A stretch of DNA of 64,000 nucleotides from Mangifera indica (taxonomy: Eukaryota; Streptophyta; Magnoliopsida; Sapindales; Anacardiaceae): assembly GCF_011075055.1 (NCBI RefSeq), contig NC_058153.1, positions 806,001-870,000 of the forward strand, in the 5' to 3' direction. Every line of letters begins with the position of its first letter. The first letter of the stretch is position 1. This document shows positions 51,322 through 63,047 of the stretch, piece by piece. A model generated the notes under the pieces. It ran no database searches. It was not told the origin of the DNA and saw only the letters and a program-made list of their open reading frames with translations. The position numbers were made by a program, and so were the translations under genes.

Positions 51322-54300
51322 TTATGAATTTCTGTGTTGCTTCAGTATAATTTCAATTGTCATTGCTTCCTATACTTGCAATCTATCCTTACCAGTTGCT
51401 TTATATGTATAATACAAGAACTGTATTTCTTAATTTCCCTTGCATGATACTGACGTACGCATGATATTTTTCATACGTTCGGCACAGTATATAATTCATA
51501 TATATAAATGCAGTGTACAGATTCCCAGTATTCAAATTCAGTCATTCATCAGTCGCAACCATAAAAGGCCAGCTGGACCAAATTAACGATCAATGGTGGC
51601 CGCAAGCTGCAAGTCGGCTCCTCGCTTTTTCTCTATAAACTATAATTCCCCTACATGTTCATATATATATATATATATATAAAAGGATTAACCTGGTGCC
51701 AACTTCATCACCAATTGAGAACGAGAGAGTGTTGATGGACTTCATGTGCACTGCATGGCGGTGATGAAGAGATTCATAATTGACTACGGTTATCAGGTTA
51801 TGTCCCCTTTTGAAAAGACAAAACATATTTCCCACCTAAGGTTTGAGGAAATGACATATTCCCCCCATTAAGTTTCAAAAAGCTATATTTTCACCCGTTA
51901 TCTATTTCTAGTGAATTCCATTAAGTGAAAAGACAAGAAAGTTATTTTTTATAAGTTTGTTTATATTATCTTATTCTTTCTATTTTCTATTTTCTCTTTA
52001 TACTTTTTATTTATCTTTTTTTCTTTATTTTTATCTTCTTTTCTCAAAAGTTTTAGAAACACACTGTAATTTATAAAAATACTTAAGGTGTTAAGGAAAA
52101 ATTTTAGAGGATTTTACAAATTTTAAAAGAAGTTTCAACACGTTTTTAAACATTTTAATCTTTCAATTTATGTATTGTTAGCTTTAAAAGTAATAATTAT
52201 ATTTCAAAAAATTGATTAAAATATAATAATTTAAAATTAATTAGAGTTTTGATAATTTTTAAAAAATATAAATGATAAAAATTTAATCAAGTAAGACTAT
52301 ATTAGGTCGGAAATAGTCATCTACCTTTAATAAGGATTCGATTAATCAATTTTTGAATCTTTACTTTAATATTTAAAAATTTATTTTTTATTCAAATTAT
52401 CTTTATAATTTTGATTTATATGATACTGTTTTGTGTCATGTGAAGGTCAATTTAAAGACCCTCAATAATATTATCGACCGATTGTTACCATCAAAGTGGA
52501 GCTTGGCGCCCGACATTTAAAGATGAATAATTCATTGAAAATTTCTTCCTTGGAGAAAAGAAACAAATCAGGAGTGCATGCATACCGATGTTCCTGTTAA
52601 TCACCTCATCTAGACTAATTTTATAAGCAAAATTTTTTAAAAGAAGTGAAAGCTTACTGATTGATCCGGGCCACTAACTAACTATCAACACAAAAACCCT
52701 ACAAATTTTAAAAGAGATCGAGACCCTCATTCAAGGGAAATGGTCGGCAATTCGTCTGCCATACTTCATTTCATTAACAAGAAAAAGTGAATATTAACAA
52801 CTTTCCACGATTAAGTTTGATTCATTTGAGTTAAACGTTTAATAATATTAAAAAAAAATTATCAAAAAAGAAAAATTGTTGACAAAATGAGCCCTAATGT
52901 GTCAATATAGGAGATATAAATTTTTTTATATAATTCAATTCTATGATTCAAAATCCCACTTACACAATAGATTTTTTAAAATTTGTATACAGAAGGAAGG
53001 GTATGTCTTTTTCTTTTTTCTCATATTTTTTTATCTTAATAAGTCCTTTATATTTAAAGGATTTGAAATGAGAAGTTACATTTAAACTCAAATAGGAATA
53101 GCAATAGTTTTCAAATTAAAAAATTATCCTATTTAAATTAAACTAAAAGGGAATATTAACTAAAAAAAAAAGGGGTTTTCATTTATTGTCATGGAGGAAT
53201 AGAAAATTCATTCTGGAAGACCATGAATAGATTTATTGTTAAGCAGAAGTTTCTCACTTTTCTTGTCGTATGATGAACAAGGAATGTTTCTTAGTCGTTA
53301 ATCCTAACCCTATTGTTGCTTTTGAGTTGCAAAAGTCTGGATAGATTTCCTTGAGAAGATTCTTAGTTATTAGGAAGACATCTGTAGGCAAGAAAATACC
53401 AAATATATATTTAATAAATGAAAGATATAGTAATATTTAATCACGTGATAACACATTATATATGTTTATATTTATGTATCAAAAAATGAATACACATAAT
53501 ATTGTCCTTATTAATATCATGGGAAGGCTGGCTTAAAAAGAAGTGGGGATGAAATGGGCGTGGGTGGCTAATATATATGGCTAACCATGTACAAGAGAGT
53601 GTAAAGCCCTGGAAAATGGAGAAGAAGAAAGCATGCCGGTGTGACAAAGACCATACTCTGTATATTCCTTCGATAAAGAGATCGTGGGTTTAGAGTGAGA
53701 AAGTATGCGCACCAGGCACCATGAGTGCATCTGCAATGTGAAGACACTCACATTCTCTCTCTCAGCTCTCTTCTTTATTCAGCCTGTTTCTAAACCCTAC
53801 TCTTCTTCTTCTTCTTCTTCTTCCTTCTTTTGGCCCTACTAACTGTATAACGTAACGTAACTCCTGTATGTTTGTACTCTTTCTCTACTCAGAAGGAGAA
53901 TCCAAGATGATGATGGTGATGATTTCATTTAAACTGTCCAAAAGTTACAATACATGTACCCCTCTCGACATACAGTGCAAACCCCAGAATATATGCTTAT
54001 TGTAGGCTAAAAAGTATGTGAAACAGAGTAAATCTGAATCAAGCTCTATCTTTATCTGTGCATAAAAAAGACTTTCAACAGTGTCAGAGATCCTTGTTAG
54101 TATTTAAAGCCAGTCAAAAAAGCATTTTGGCAATATCAAACAGAATCAGAGTCTTTTCACACAACTGATCTGTCCCTGATTTCCTTTCAACTGTTCTTGT
54201 TCAAACATCAGTCAAGCTGCACTTTCGTAAATATCTCCCAACTCCGTGGCCATTCCCATATCCTTACACCACCTTCTATTTATACACCCTTTGCTAGCTT

Positions 54301-54371
54301 CTTCTTCTTCTTCTCTGTCAGCCAAGTTTCTTTGAACACCTTGGGATCCGAGGAAGTAAAGCCATCTCGTG
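51322..54371. other. Intergenic region upstream of the SKM1-like gene
   Basis: About 3 kb. 51826-51940 resembles one arm of the MULE-like ends (tttcccacctaaggtttg), with no partner arm found. The middle (51950-53500) is AT-rich. A (CTT)n tract lies near 53801-53824. 53690-54371 is less AT-rich and probably holds the promoter and 5' UTR of the receptor gene. No other gene recognised. Confidence 0.5.
53400..53512. mobile_element. Palindromic MITE fragment, family P, copy 5
   Basis: It contains aatcacgtgataacacatta ... tgaatacacataatattg, matching the right half of the copies at 48640 and 49735. The left half is short or lost. Confidence 0.4.
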
Positions 54372-56321
54372 ATGGCCATGACTGGACTTAGAACACATCC
54401 AAAATTATCGTTCATGTTCATGGCATTATTCTTGTTCTTGAATTTTCATATTTCTCATGGTGCTGATGAACTCGAGATTCTCTTGTCCTTCAAAGCTTCG
54501 ATCAACGACCCCTTTGATTTCCTTTCCAACTGGAATTCCTCTGTTAGTGTTTGTGAGTGGAATGGTGTCACTTGCAACAATTATTCTCGTGTTAATATAA
54601 TCCATCTTTATGGGAAAAATATTTCTGGGAAAATTTCCCCGTCAATCTTTCATTTGCTAGATGTGGAAACTATCGATCTCTCAAGCAATCAGCTTTATGG
54701 GGAAATTCCCAGTGACATATTCTCTTCCTCCCCACTTCAGCATCTCAATCTTAGTAACAACAACTTCACTGGTCCAGTGCCAAGCGGATCACTCTCGCGC
54801 CTTCAGGTATTGGATCTATCAAACAACATGCTTTCCGGGGAAATTCCAGAAGTTGGGTTCTTTTCTGGTTTAAAAGTTCTTGATCTTGGTGGAAATTTTT
54901 TGGTGGGGAAAATTCCAATTTCGATAAGGAAAATTACTTCTTTGGAATCTATAACTTTGGCTTCAAACCAGTTAGTTGGACCGATCCCAAGAGAAATAGG
55001 CCAATTGACGAGCCTTAAATGGATTTACTTGGGATATAACAATCTTTCCGGTGAAATTCCTGAAGAATTAGGAGATTTAACTTCTTTAAATCATCTTGAC
55101 ATTGTTTACAACAATCTCACTGGACAAATTCCTTCTTCGTTTGGAAATCTCTTTAATCTTCGTTACCTGTTTCTCTATCAAAATAAGCTAACCGGTTCAA
55201 TTCGTGGAGCTATTTTTGGCCTCAAAAATCTAGTTTCCCTTGATCTCAGCAACAATTATTTGTCTGGTGAGATCCCAGAACTCGTTGGTCAATTGGAAAA
55301 CTTGGAGATCCTTCATCTTTTTTGCAACAAATTCACCGGGAAAATTCCAAATTCCTTAACTTTCTTACCACGTCTGCAAGTCCTTCAATTGTGGTCAAAC
55401 CAGTTATCAGGTCAGATTCCTAACAATCTTGGTAAACGTAATAATCTCACTATACTTGACCTTTCAACCAATTTTCTCACCGGAAAGATACCTGAAACAC
55501 TTTGTTACTCGGGTAATCTTTCTAAGCTCATCCTCTTTTCGAATTCATTGGATGGAGAAATCCCAGAAAGTTTAACTTCTTGCAAGAGCTTGCAGCGAGT
55601 GCGTCTTCAAAATAACAGTCTCTCCGGTGAATTATCACCAGAATTCACCAGGCTGCAGCTGGTATATTTCTTGGATATTTCAGGCAACAATCTCTCTGGA
55701 AAAATCGGGGAGCGAAAATGGGACATGCCTTCGCTGGAATTGTTGAATTTGGCTGGAAACAGGTTCTCCGGAAACTTGCCTGGTTCATTTGGCAGTGACA
55801 AGATTGAGTACCTGGATTTATCAGAAAATGGATTTTCAGGTACTATTCCTCGGAGTTATGGAGAATTATCTGAGCTAATGCAATTAAAGCTTAGCCAAAA
55901 CAAGCTGACCGGTGCAATCCCTGAGGAATTATCTTCGTGCGAGAAGATAGTGAGTCTAGACCTAAGCCACAACCAGCTCAGGGGCCCAATCCCTGCCAGT
56001 TTCTCTGATATACCAGTCCTGGGCAATCTTGATTTATCGGAAAATCAATTGAATGGCGAAATTCCACAAAATTTAGGGAGAGTTGAATCACTTGTTGAAG
56101 TGAATATCTCTCACAATCATCTTCATGGTAGTCTACCGTCTACTGGTGCTTTTCTTGCCATAAGAGCAAGTGCAGTTGCCGGAAACGACCTTTGCGGCGG
56201 CGATAGTCTGTCTGGTTTACCACCATGCAAAAGGAATAAAAATCTCACTTTGTGGCTTCTTGTTGCTTGCTTTCTCGTTGCCTTGACGCTGCTTGCTCTT
56301 GCTGCTTTCATTCCTCGATGA
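54372..56321 (+). CDS. SKM1: SKM1-like LRR ectodomain with transmembrane segment (kinase cut off)
   Basis: Open frame of 649 residues beginning MAMTGLRTHPKLS. Signal peptide to about residue 29, N-cap Cys pair (VCEWNGVTC), an LRR array of some 20 repeats, C-cap region (LCGGDSLSGLPPC), and one membrane helix at about 625-647 (LWLLVACFLVALTLLALAAF). It then stops with TGA right after the helix. It resembles Arabidopsis At2g25790 (SKM1, a CLE45-responsive receptor in pollen, itself annotated as probably inactive as a kinase). In SKM1 the chain continues into a kinase-like domain; here that part follows as broken DNA (56322-57603). As it stands the ORF would encode a receptor-like protein at the plasma membrane with almost no cytoplasmic tail. 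It is unclear whether it is still expressed. Confidence 0.85.
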   Translation: MAMTGLRTHPKLSFMFMALFLFLNFHISHGADELEILLSFKASINDPFDFLSNWNSSVSVCEWNGVTCNNYSRVNIIHLYGKNISGKISPSIFHLLDVETIDLSSNQLYGEIPSDIFSSSPLQHLNLSNNNFTGPVPSGSLSRLQVLDLSNNMLSGEIPEVGFFSGLKVLDLGGNFLVGKIPISIRKITSLESITLASNQLVGPIPREIGQLTSLKWIYLGYNNLSGEIPEELGDLTSLNHLDIVYNNLTGQIPSSFGNLFNLRYLFLYQNKLTGSIRGAIFGLKNLVSLDLSNNYLSGEIPELVGQLENLEILHLFCNKFTGKIPNSLTFLPRLQVLQLWSNQLSGQIPNNLGKRNNLTILDLSTNFLTGKIPETLCYSGNLSKLILFSNSLDGEIPESLTSCKSLQRVRLQNNSLSGELSPEFTRLQLVYFLDISGNNLSGKIGERKWDMPSLELLNLAGNRFSGNLPGSFGSDKIEYLDLSENGFSGTIPRSYGELSELMQLKLSQNKLTGAIPEELSSCEKIVSLDLSHNQLRGPIPASFSDIPVLGNLDLSENQLNGEIPQNLGRVESLVEVNISHNHLHGSLPSTGAFLAIRASAVAGNDLCGGDSLSGLPPCKRNKNLTLWLLVACFLVALTLLALAAFIPR

Positions 56322-57603
56322 AAGATAAACATGGAGCTAAAGAGAGTTGAAAGTGAAAATGGGATTTGCGAAATGCAAATTTCAATTCCAAGAATGCTAA
56401 ATCATTAACAATAAAGGAGATCATATTGTCCACCAAAGAAGAAAATCTCATTTCAGAAGGCCATGAACGGATTCAGCCATACAAATTTAGGTCCTAATAA
56501 GCAAGTCACAGGCAATTCATTGTGAAGAAACTTGACGTAAACTCAGTCACGTCAAGTTTCTGCTTCGATATCTCACAATTAGGGAGGCTACGGCATCCAA
56601 ACATCGTCAAGTTAAGGGGTATATGTCGATCTGACGAGGCTGCATATCTGGTTTATGAGTACCTCGAAGGTAAACAGTTGAGTGAAATTGTTCCAATTTT
56701 ACGTTGGGAGAGACGACAAAAAATTACCGTGGGAATCTCCAAAGCACTACGGTTCTTGCATTGTCATTGCAAGCCAAGTATTGTGGTGGGCGAAGTGTCA
56801 CCGGAGAAAGTGATCATCGACGGAAAGATGAACCCATGCTTATGTCTAGCCTTCCCGGTCTAGAATGTACGGACAAAAGGACCATTTTCTATTATAACAA
56901 TATTACCCGGATACATTTTTGTTATTCATATAAGTTATTATGTGGTATAATATTTATTTATTATATTTGTATATATATATTTATATATTAAAAATATATA
57001 TATATAATTTTATTATTTCTGTGTTAGATTTACACAATTTATAAAATATTATTTTCTAGTATCTTACGATATAAAAAAATAAATTGAGATTATTTTCTAT
57101 GTTACATTGATTAATTATAAGGTATAATTTTTTATTGTTTTAATTAAAAGGATCAACTTTATTTTAACACTGTCAAATTGGATTACTCATAAAATTAAAA
57201 AAAAAAACTGAAATATTAATGGAACCTTATATGCATTAATCTTACATTAATGCATATTTTCAAATGGTTATTTCTAATTGTTGTTTCCTAAAATTGCCTG
57301 TGTTGGTAGAAACCGAAGAAACCAAACACATTACTGAAAAAGGAGACATCCATGGGTTTGGTCTTATCCTCATTGAACTGTTAACTGGAAAAAGTCCGGT
57401 GGATGCTGAGTTTGGGATACACGAGAGCATAGTAGAGTAGGCACGATATTGCTACTCAGTTTGTCATCTAGTTACGTGGGTTGATCCAATGATCAGAGAA
57501 CAAGTATTGTCAACGAAGCATAATGAAATTGTTGAGACGATGATTTTAGTTCTTCATTGCACCGCCGGTGACCCAATGGCTCGACCTTGTTTCGATCTTT
57601 TCC
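56322..57603 (+). pseudogene. Decayed kinase-like domain of the SKM1-like receptor
   Basis: Fragments in order match the cytoplasmic part of SKM1: MELKRVESENG after the in-frame TGA at 56319; ILSTKEENLIS; then TAATAA at 56495-56500; FIVKKLDVNS; LGRLRHPNIVKL; AYLVYEYLEGKQLSE; RFLHCHCKPSIV; VSPEKVIIDGK. After that, near 56829, the frame shifts so that SLPGLECTD is read in another frame. About 430 bases of AT-rich unrelated DNA or intron (56880-57308) follow. Then come TEKGDIHGFGLILIELLTGK, a TAG at 57438-57440 in place of a Trp codon, and LHCTAGDPMARPC. Family sequence after that is lost. The HCHCKPS segment lacks the HRD Asp-Asn pair, as in SKM1 itself, so the ancestor was already an atypical kinase. 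Confidence 0.88.
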
Positions 57604-60600
57604 TTTTTCTTTTTACAATTACTTTGTCTCGATCTGGGTTCTTTTTATTTTGTCGATTTTATTATATCAGTCTCAACAAAAAATCCATTATAGACTATAA
57701 CATTAGTCTTATTATTAGCATTCTACGTATGTTTTTTTAGTTGAAATATAAGTATTTTAGTTGAAACATTCTACGTATGTTTCAAAGTTTATTTACTAAG
57801 TGCAGAATCGAAGCTGAGTACTAATTTTCCAGCCAAGAGAGGCTTTTCACAACCTTTCTTGTGACAAACTTTTCCTTCTAAGTTATAATGATGGAGTTAG
57901 GGTTTTTTTTTTTTTTTTTTGTTCTTTCTTTATCCTTCTGTTCCCTTAAGCAATGATGGTGGGTGACAAAAACTCCTTTCTCTTTTGCTCAATCAGAACT
58001 CATTGGTGGTGGGGAGGCTTGAATGATTAGAAGATTCCATCAATAAAGATGAGTCTGAAGATAAAAATTTAAACTAGCAGACATTATCTTGGCAAACCAG
58101 CTCAGTTTTGCTGTCATATATGATCAATATTGCCAGTGTTTTCATCTTAAAAGCCTCAAGATATCAATCATACTTCTCGGAGACCATGCAAAAGCCTCTT
58201 TGCCTTCTCTCTTTCTATAGCAAAAGCTCCTTTTTCCTTCCCATCTATATTTTGCTATTAGATTCAATGGAGAAAATCTACAAACGACCCACTAACTTAA
58301 CAGTGGAAAAAATCACTCTTTTCCTTTTTTTTCTGCCCCTTTTTTATTTTGCGAGGTGAGATATAAGAGAAAGACGACATTAATAAAACACAATAAAAAT
58401 GTTAAATTTGTATACTAAAATAAAACTGGTTAAATATTTTTAAAATTTTTTTAATTGTTAAACTTCGGTTATTTTCACATCACATTTTGAAATTGAGGTG
58501 CATTATATCATGAAATTTGCCTCCTTAATTGGAGGATGCTTTTTTTTTCTTAAATAATAACAATAAAATAATAAAAAATTTTAATTATCACATCATTATT
58601 ATGAAAATTTTCATAAACTATTTTTAAAATTCTAATTTTTTTTTAATAAACCTTTTTTATGTCATCATTTATGAAAAAACATTTCAGTCTGGATCGCTAA
58701 ATTAAAATTAAATAACATTTGATAACCCTTTAAGATGAATTAACTCTAGATTTTTTTAGCGGTTAACTTTAAGACTGAAATCTATCAATGTTTCATCCAA
58801 ATGGCTTCCAACATGATGAAAATGGTGACAAAAACCCTCATTTGATTGGATGATCTAAAATGCCTAAATAAAGATCTAATGCCTTGAGGCTAGAGTAATT
58901 GTGTCGGCATTAGGGTAATGTATTATTTGAGTTTAGATTCATCGAGTTAAATTGAAATAAAAAAATTAAATTTATTTTCATAAATGAATTGAGTTTAAAT
59001 CTATTTGAATGTTAATTTTGAGGTTCAATCAACTTATTGACCTAAAATAAGGGTCTTGTTCAAACTTAATTCCATTATAATCCAAATTTAGGTGGCATCA
59101 GACTGACACTGTTCCTTCCCTACCTGAGGCAAAATATTAAAAGGAAAAGCAATTGGGCTTCTAATTGAAGCCTGTCTGGCCACTCCTTGACCTTTATCTT
59201 CTTGTTTGACCACCATATTTTTAGCCCACCTTCTACCAATTTTAAGTTATGTTTCATTAAGCCGTATAGCTCCTTGCTGCAAAAGAAAAGAAATATATAT
59301 TAAAAGTTGATTTTTGTATTAAAAATCTAATTTTTTATATTATATATAGTATATTATATCATATTATAGGATATATTTTTTTAAAAAGTTAATAGAACTT
59401 TCAATTTTTACATCCTTTTAAAAATGTCATAAACATAACTGAATATAATTATTAAATCATATATTATATCATATATCGAAAATATAATTTTTAGTATTGT
59501 GTATTATGTTATAGGATATGTCTTTTTAAAAACAATAATAATAATTTCTAATTGTCACAATTCACATCATTATCTTGGAAAAAATCACAAAAATTTCCTA
59601 AAATTCTAAATTTTCTCAAATATACCTCAGTTACAATATCACTTATTTAAAAAATATGTATTATATTATATGATATATCTGTTATATAATACTAATTTTT
59701 TATATACTTTAGGATATGAATTATTTTCTATTTAAATAATATTGTATAATGAATATCATATATTATATGATAGTAATAATCATGTCTATAAAATTTTAAA
59801 ATTCTTGGATATATCTTGCCATATTATAATTTTTTATTTTAAAATTTGTATTAATAAACTTTTGATTTTCATCAAATTTAGTTATAAATTTAAATAATAA
59901 ACTCAAATAGAATAATAATCTCTAAACTTAAAAATTAAACTAAATTTGAATTATTTATAACTTTAATTTGATATATTTAAATTGAATTCAAACAGTTTCT
60001 ATGTTTTTCTGGATGTAGCTGAACTCGTTCCGACACAGCTAAGGATGGGAAAATGTAGTCACTAAACAACAGTTACACCGTTGTCCATTATTCCAAGAAG
60101 ACTCGCATGGGGATTGCCACAATCAAACCCGACCCCACTTTAATCCATATTCACCACTCGATATTTGACACGTAATATGTATCTGACACTTACATAGCTC
60201 CAATCACGTACACTCTTCCGATCAAGCATTATTTTTTGCTACAGTAACAGGATGATAATGTAATCCCTTGTAAATCCTACGTGGCAAGCTGGGGTGAAAA
60301 GTGAAAATCAAACTGACAGGTCCCTTGTGCAGGAGACACGTTGGAAATATTTTGGCCGTTGATTTCATCAAGTAGATCTGTAAACGTAGTGGGGGGTTGA
60401 ATTTAATAAACCAATTAACAGGGATGGAAAAATAATAAAAAATATTTTTAAAATGGGTGAAATTCAGAGAAAAAAGAAAAAAAATAATAAAAAAGCGCAA
60501 TCCCCGAGGGAAATTAAAGCAGGGGAATCGGGGTATAAACTTGGACGGTAATGCGCAAGCTTCAGCGGCAAACCTGCTAGATCGGTTCCTTAGGAGTTGA

Positions 60601-61842
60601 ATTTGAACACTTAATTACCATTTAACCTTTATTAATTAATTTGTTAATTACTTGTTTATCCAGTAATCCATTTAAAAAATGTGCTACATCAGTAATCATG
60701 AATTTACTGTAATACCCACGCATAATAATAATGCATGACCACGTGCAGTGGGTTTTCCTCGATATTACAGTAAGTGAAATTTTGATACAAGGTAGATTTT
60801 AATCTAAATTGATTGATTCGATTTGAATTGAGCTAATTTATATCAAATTTATTATTTAATTTGAATGAATTAAAATTAAATTAAAATTATAATTAGATCT
60901 ATATTTGACGTAAGCTAAGTCCAAGTATGAGCTAGTTTAACCAATACGAACAAGATTCTCAGTTTTATATATATACACATTATACACATATACTAATTCA
61001 AACTCAATCTGAATTTATATTGATAAATTCAAATTCAAAATAAAATTATTCAAATATATTATCAAAGGTTACCAACAAGATGAATAATATCACTGACAAT
61101 ATGAATAATGTTATTAGTGTAACTAATAATATCGTTAGAGAATGATTCAAATTGAATTGTTAAATAAAAGTTTTAACTCAAATTCAATTCACATTAAACA
61201 AAATATCAAATTGAGCAAAACCTAGTTGTGTTTAGATCCAACCTAGGTTAGAGTTTCAATTTGACAATTGTTTAACTTGTTTATCCTTCTGTTGACATCA
61301 TTTATCTTATCGATAATATAATTTATTATTTTTTTGATAATATTATTTATCTTATTGATATTATTAATCTCGTTAATAACCTTTAAAAAATATTACATAT
61401 CAATTTAAATGAATCTGAACGAGTGCTAAACTTAGCTTGAACCCATAAATATGAAATTAGACACAGTTATAAATTAATAATTAAATTTAAAAAATTATTG
61501 GAAATTTGTGAAAAGGATAGAATTGGTATACCAAACATGAAAAGTCTCCAAAAGAAAAAGGGTATTAAAGTAACTTCCTTTAATTCAATTAAAGCCTTTT
61601 TTTTTAAATAAATAAATAATTAATATTCGTCTTAAAACTGTAAAATTTTTGTCCTCGTCAAAATCCTCCATTTTAGCTGTCCGCCTGTTCCCTTCAGGCG
61701 CAAATAAACCTTCTCTCTCTCTCATCACAAAACCAGAACTGCTCTGATCACACTTCTTCTTCTTCTTCTCTCTTCACATTCTTCTTTCTAACTGCACTCC
61801 GCAACGTCAACTCCCGAAAGAAACGAGGAAGGAAACTGAATA
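57604..61842. other. Intergenic region upstream of the GATA gene
   Basis: About 4.2 kb, largely AT-rich with short T and A runs and no gene. About 60000-60600 is a block of mixed composition with words typical of plant promoters (CTACGTGGC near 60278, CCACGTGC near 60739), which may be a distal control region. 61640-61842 is the CT-rich proximal promoter and 5' UTR of the GATA gene. Confidence 0.55.
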
Positions 61843-63047
61843 ATGGAAGCCCCAGAATTCTTTCAGGGAACCTGTAATTACTCACAATTTGCGTCTGAAA
61901 AACACCATTCATTTGATTCTAAAACAGCCCCAGTTGGCGACCATTTCATCGTCGAGGAGCTTTTGGACTTCTCCAACGAAGACGCCGTCGTTTCTGACCC
62001 TAATGCTTTCGATAACGTCGCCGGAAATTCTACCGATTCTTCCACTGTCACAGTCGTTGATTGCTGCAGCAACTCCTCTTCCTGTGACCCCGGCCTTTCC
62101 GCAGATATTACTTGCCAGAATTTCGCTGAAACCCACTTCTCTAGCGACCTCTGCGTCCCCCCGGTAATGACAATTTGTTCAATAACCATGGCTTCTTCAT
62201 CAGAGTTTTTATATGGATGAAAATTATAATAATTATTTGTTTTTGTTTTTCCTGTTTCATTTAACAGTTAGATGATTTAGCTGAGCTCGAATGGATGTCG
62301 AATATTGTGGAGGAAACCTTCTCCTGTGAGGACCTGCAAAAGCTCCAACTTATATCAGGTGTAAAAGCTCGACCCGATGAATCTTCCGAAACCCGCCCGT
62401 TTCAGCCCGAATCCGACCTAAGCAGCAACAACAACAACGATATTATCTCCAGTCCCAACAATCCCATATTCAACCCGGAAATGGCGGTCCCAGGCAAGGC
62501 CCGAAGCAAGCGGTCTCGGGCGGCTCCGTGCGATTGGACGTCTCGCCTTCTTGTTCTTAGCCAGAACTGTTCCTCGTCCGACGCCGATATCATTTCCACG
62601 GGCCCAACACAACCTCCTCCGCCACAACAAACCGTTAAGAAGACGGTTAAAGCAACCGGGTCGAAGAAAAAAGACTACGGAGACGGTGGAGAAGGAAGCG
62701 GAGAAGGTCGGAGGTGTCTGCATTGTGCAACGGATAAGACGCCGCAGTGGCGGACGGGGCCTATGGGGCCGAAGACGCTTTGCAATGCCTGTGGAGTGAG
62801 ATACAAGTCGGGTCGATTAGTACCCGAGTACCGGCCCGCTGCGAGCCCGACATTCGTTCTCACAAAGCACTCGAATTCCCACCGTAAGGTGCTTGAGCTC
62901 AGGCGTCAGAAAGAAATGCTAAGGACCCAGCAGCAGCAGCAACAGCAACAGTTTATGCATCATCAGAATATGATGTTTGATATATCCAACGGTGATGATT
63001 ACTTGATCCACCAACACGTTGGGCCCGATTTCACGCAGCTCATCTGA
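61843..63047 (+). CDS. GATA12: GATA zinc-finger transcription factor (subfamily I, GATA9/GATA12 type)
   Basis: Two exons, 61843-62163 and 62268-63047, phase 0 intron of 104 bases; 366 residues. One class IV zinc finger CX2CX18CX2C with Cys at 257, 260, 279 and 282 (CLHC...CNAC), followed by the basic [19 protein letters not shown] block. Upstream is a bipartite basic stretch ([10 protein letters not shown]) that may be a nuclear signal. The N-terminal acidic [16 protein letters not shown] and [16 protein letters not shown] motifs mark subfamily I. After the finger comes a (CAG/CAA)n-coded Gln run near 62929-62950, and then the tail [17 protein letters not shown], which matches GATA9/GATA12. 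It binds WGATAR sites; relatives act in xylem, light and seed regulation. GATA12 is preferred over GATA9 by synteny memory only. Confidence 0.93.
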
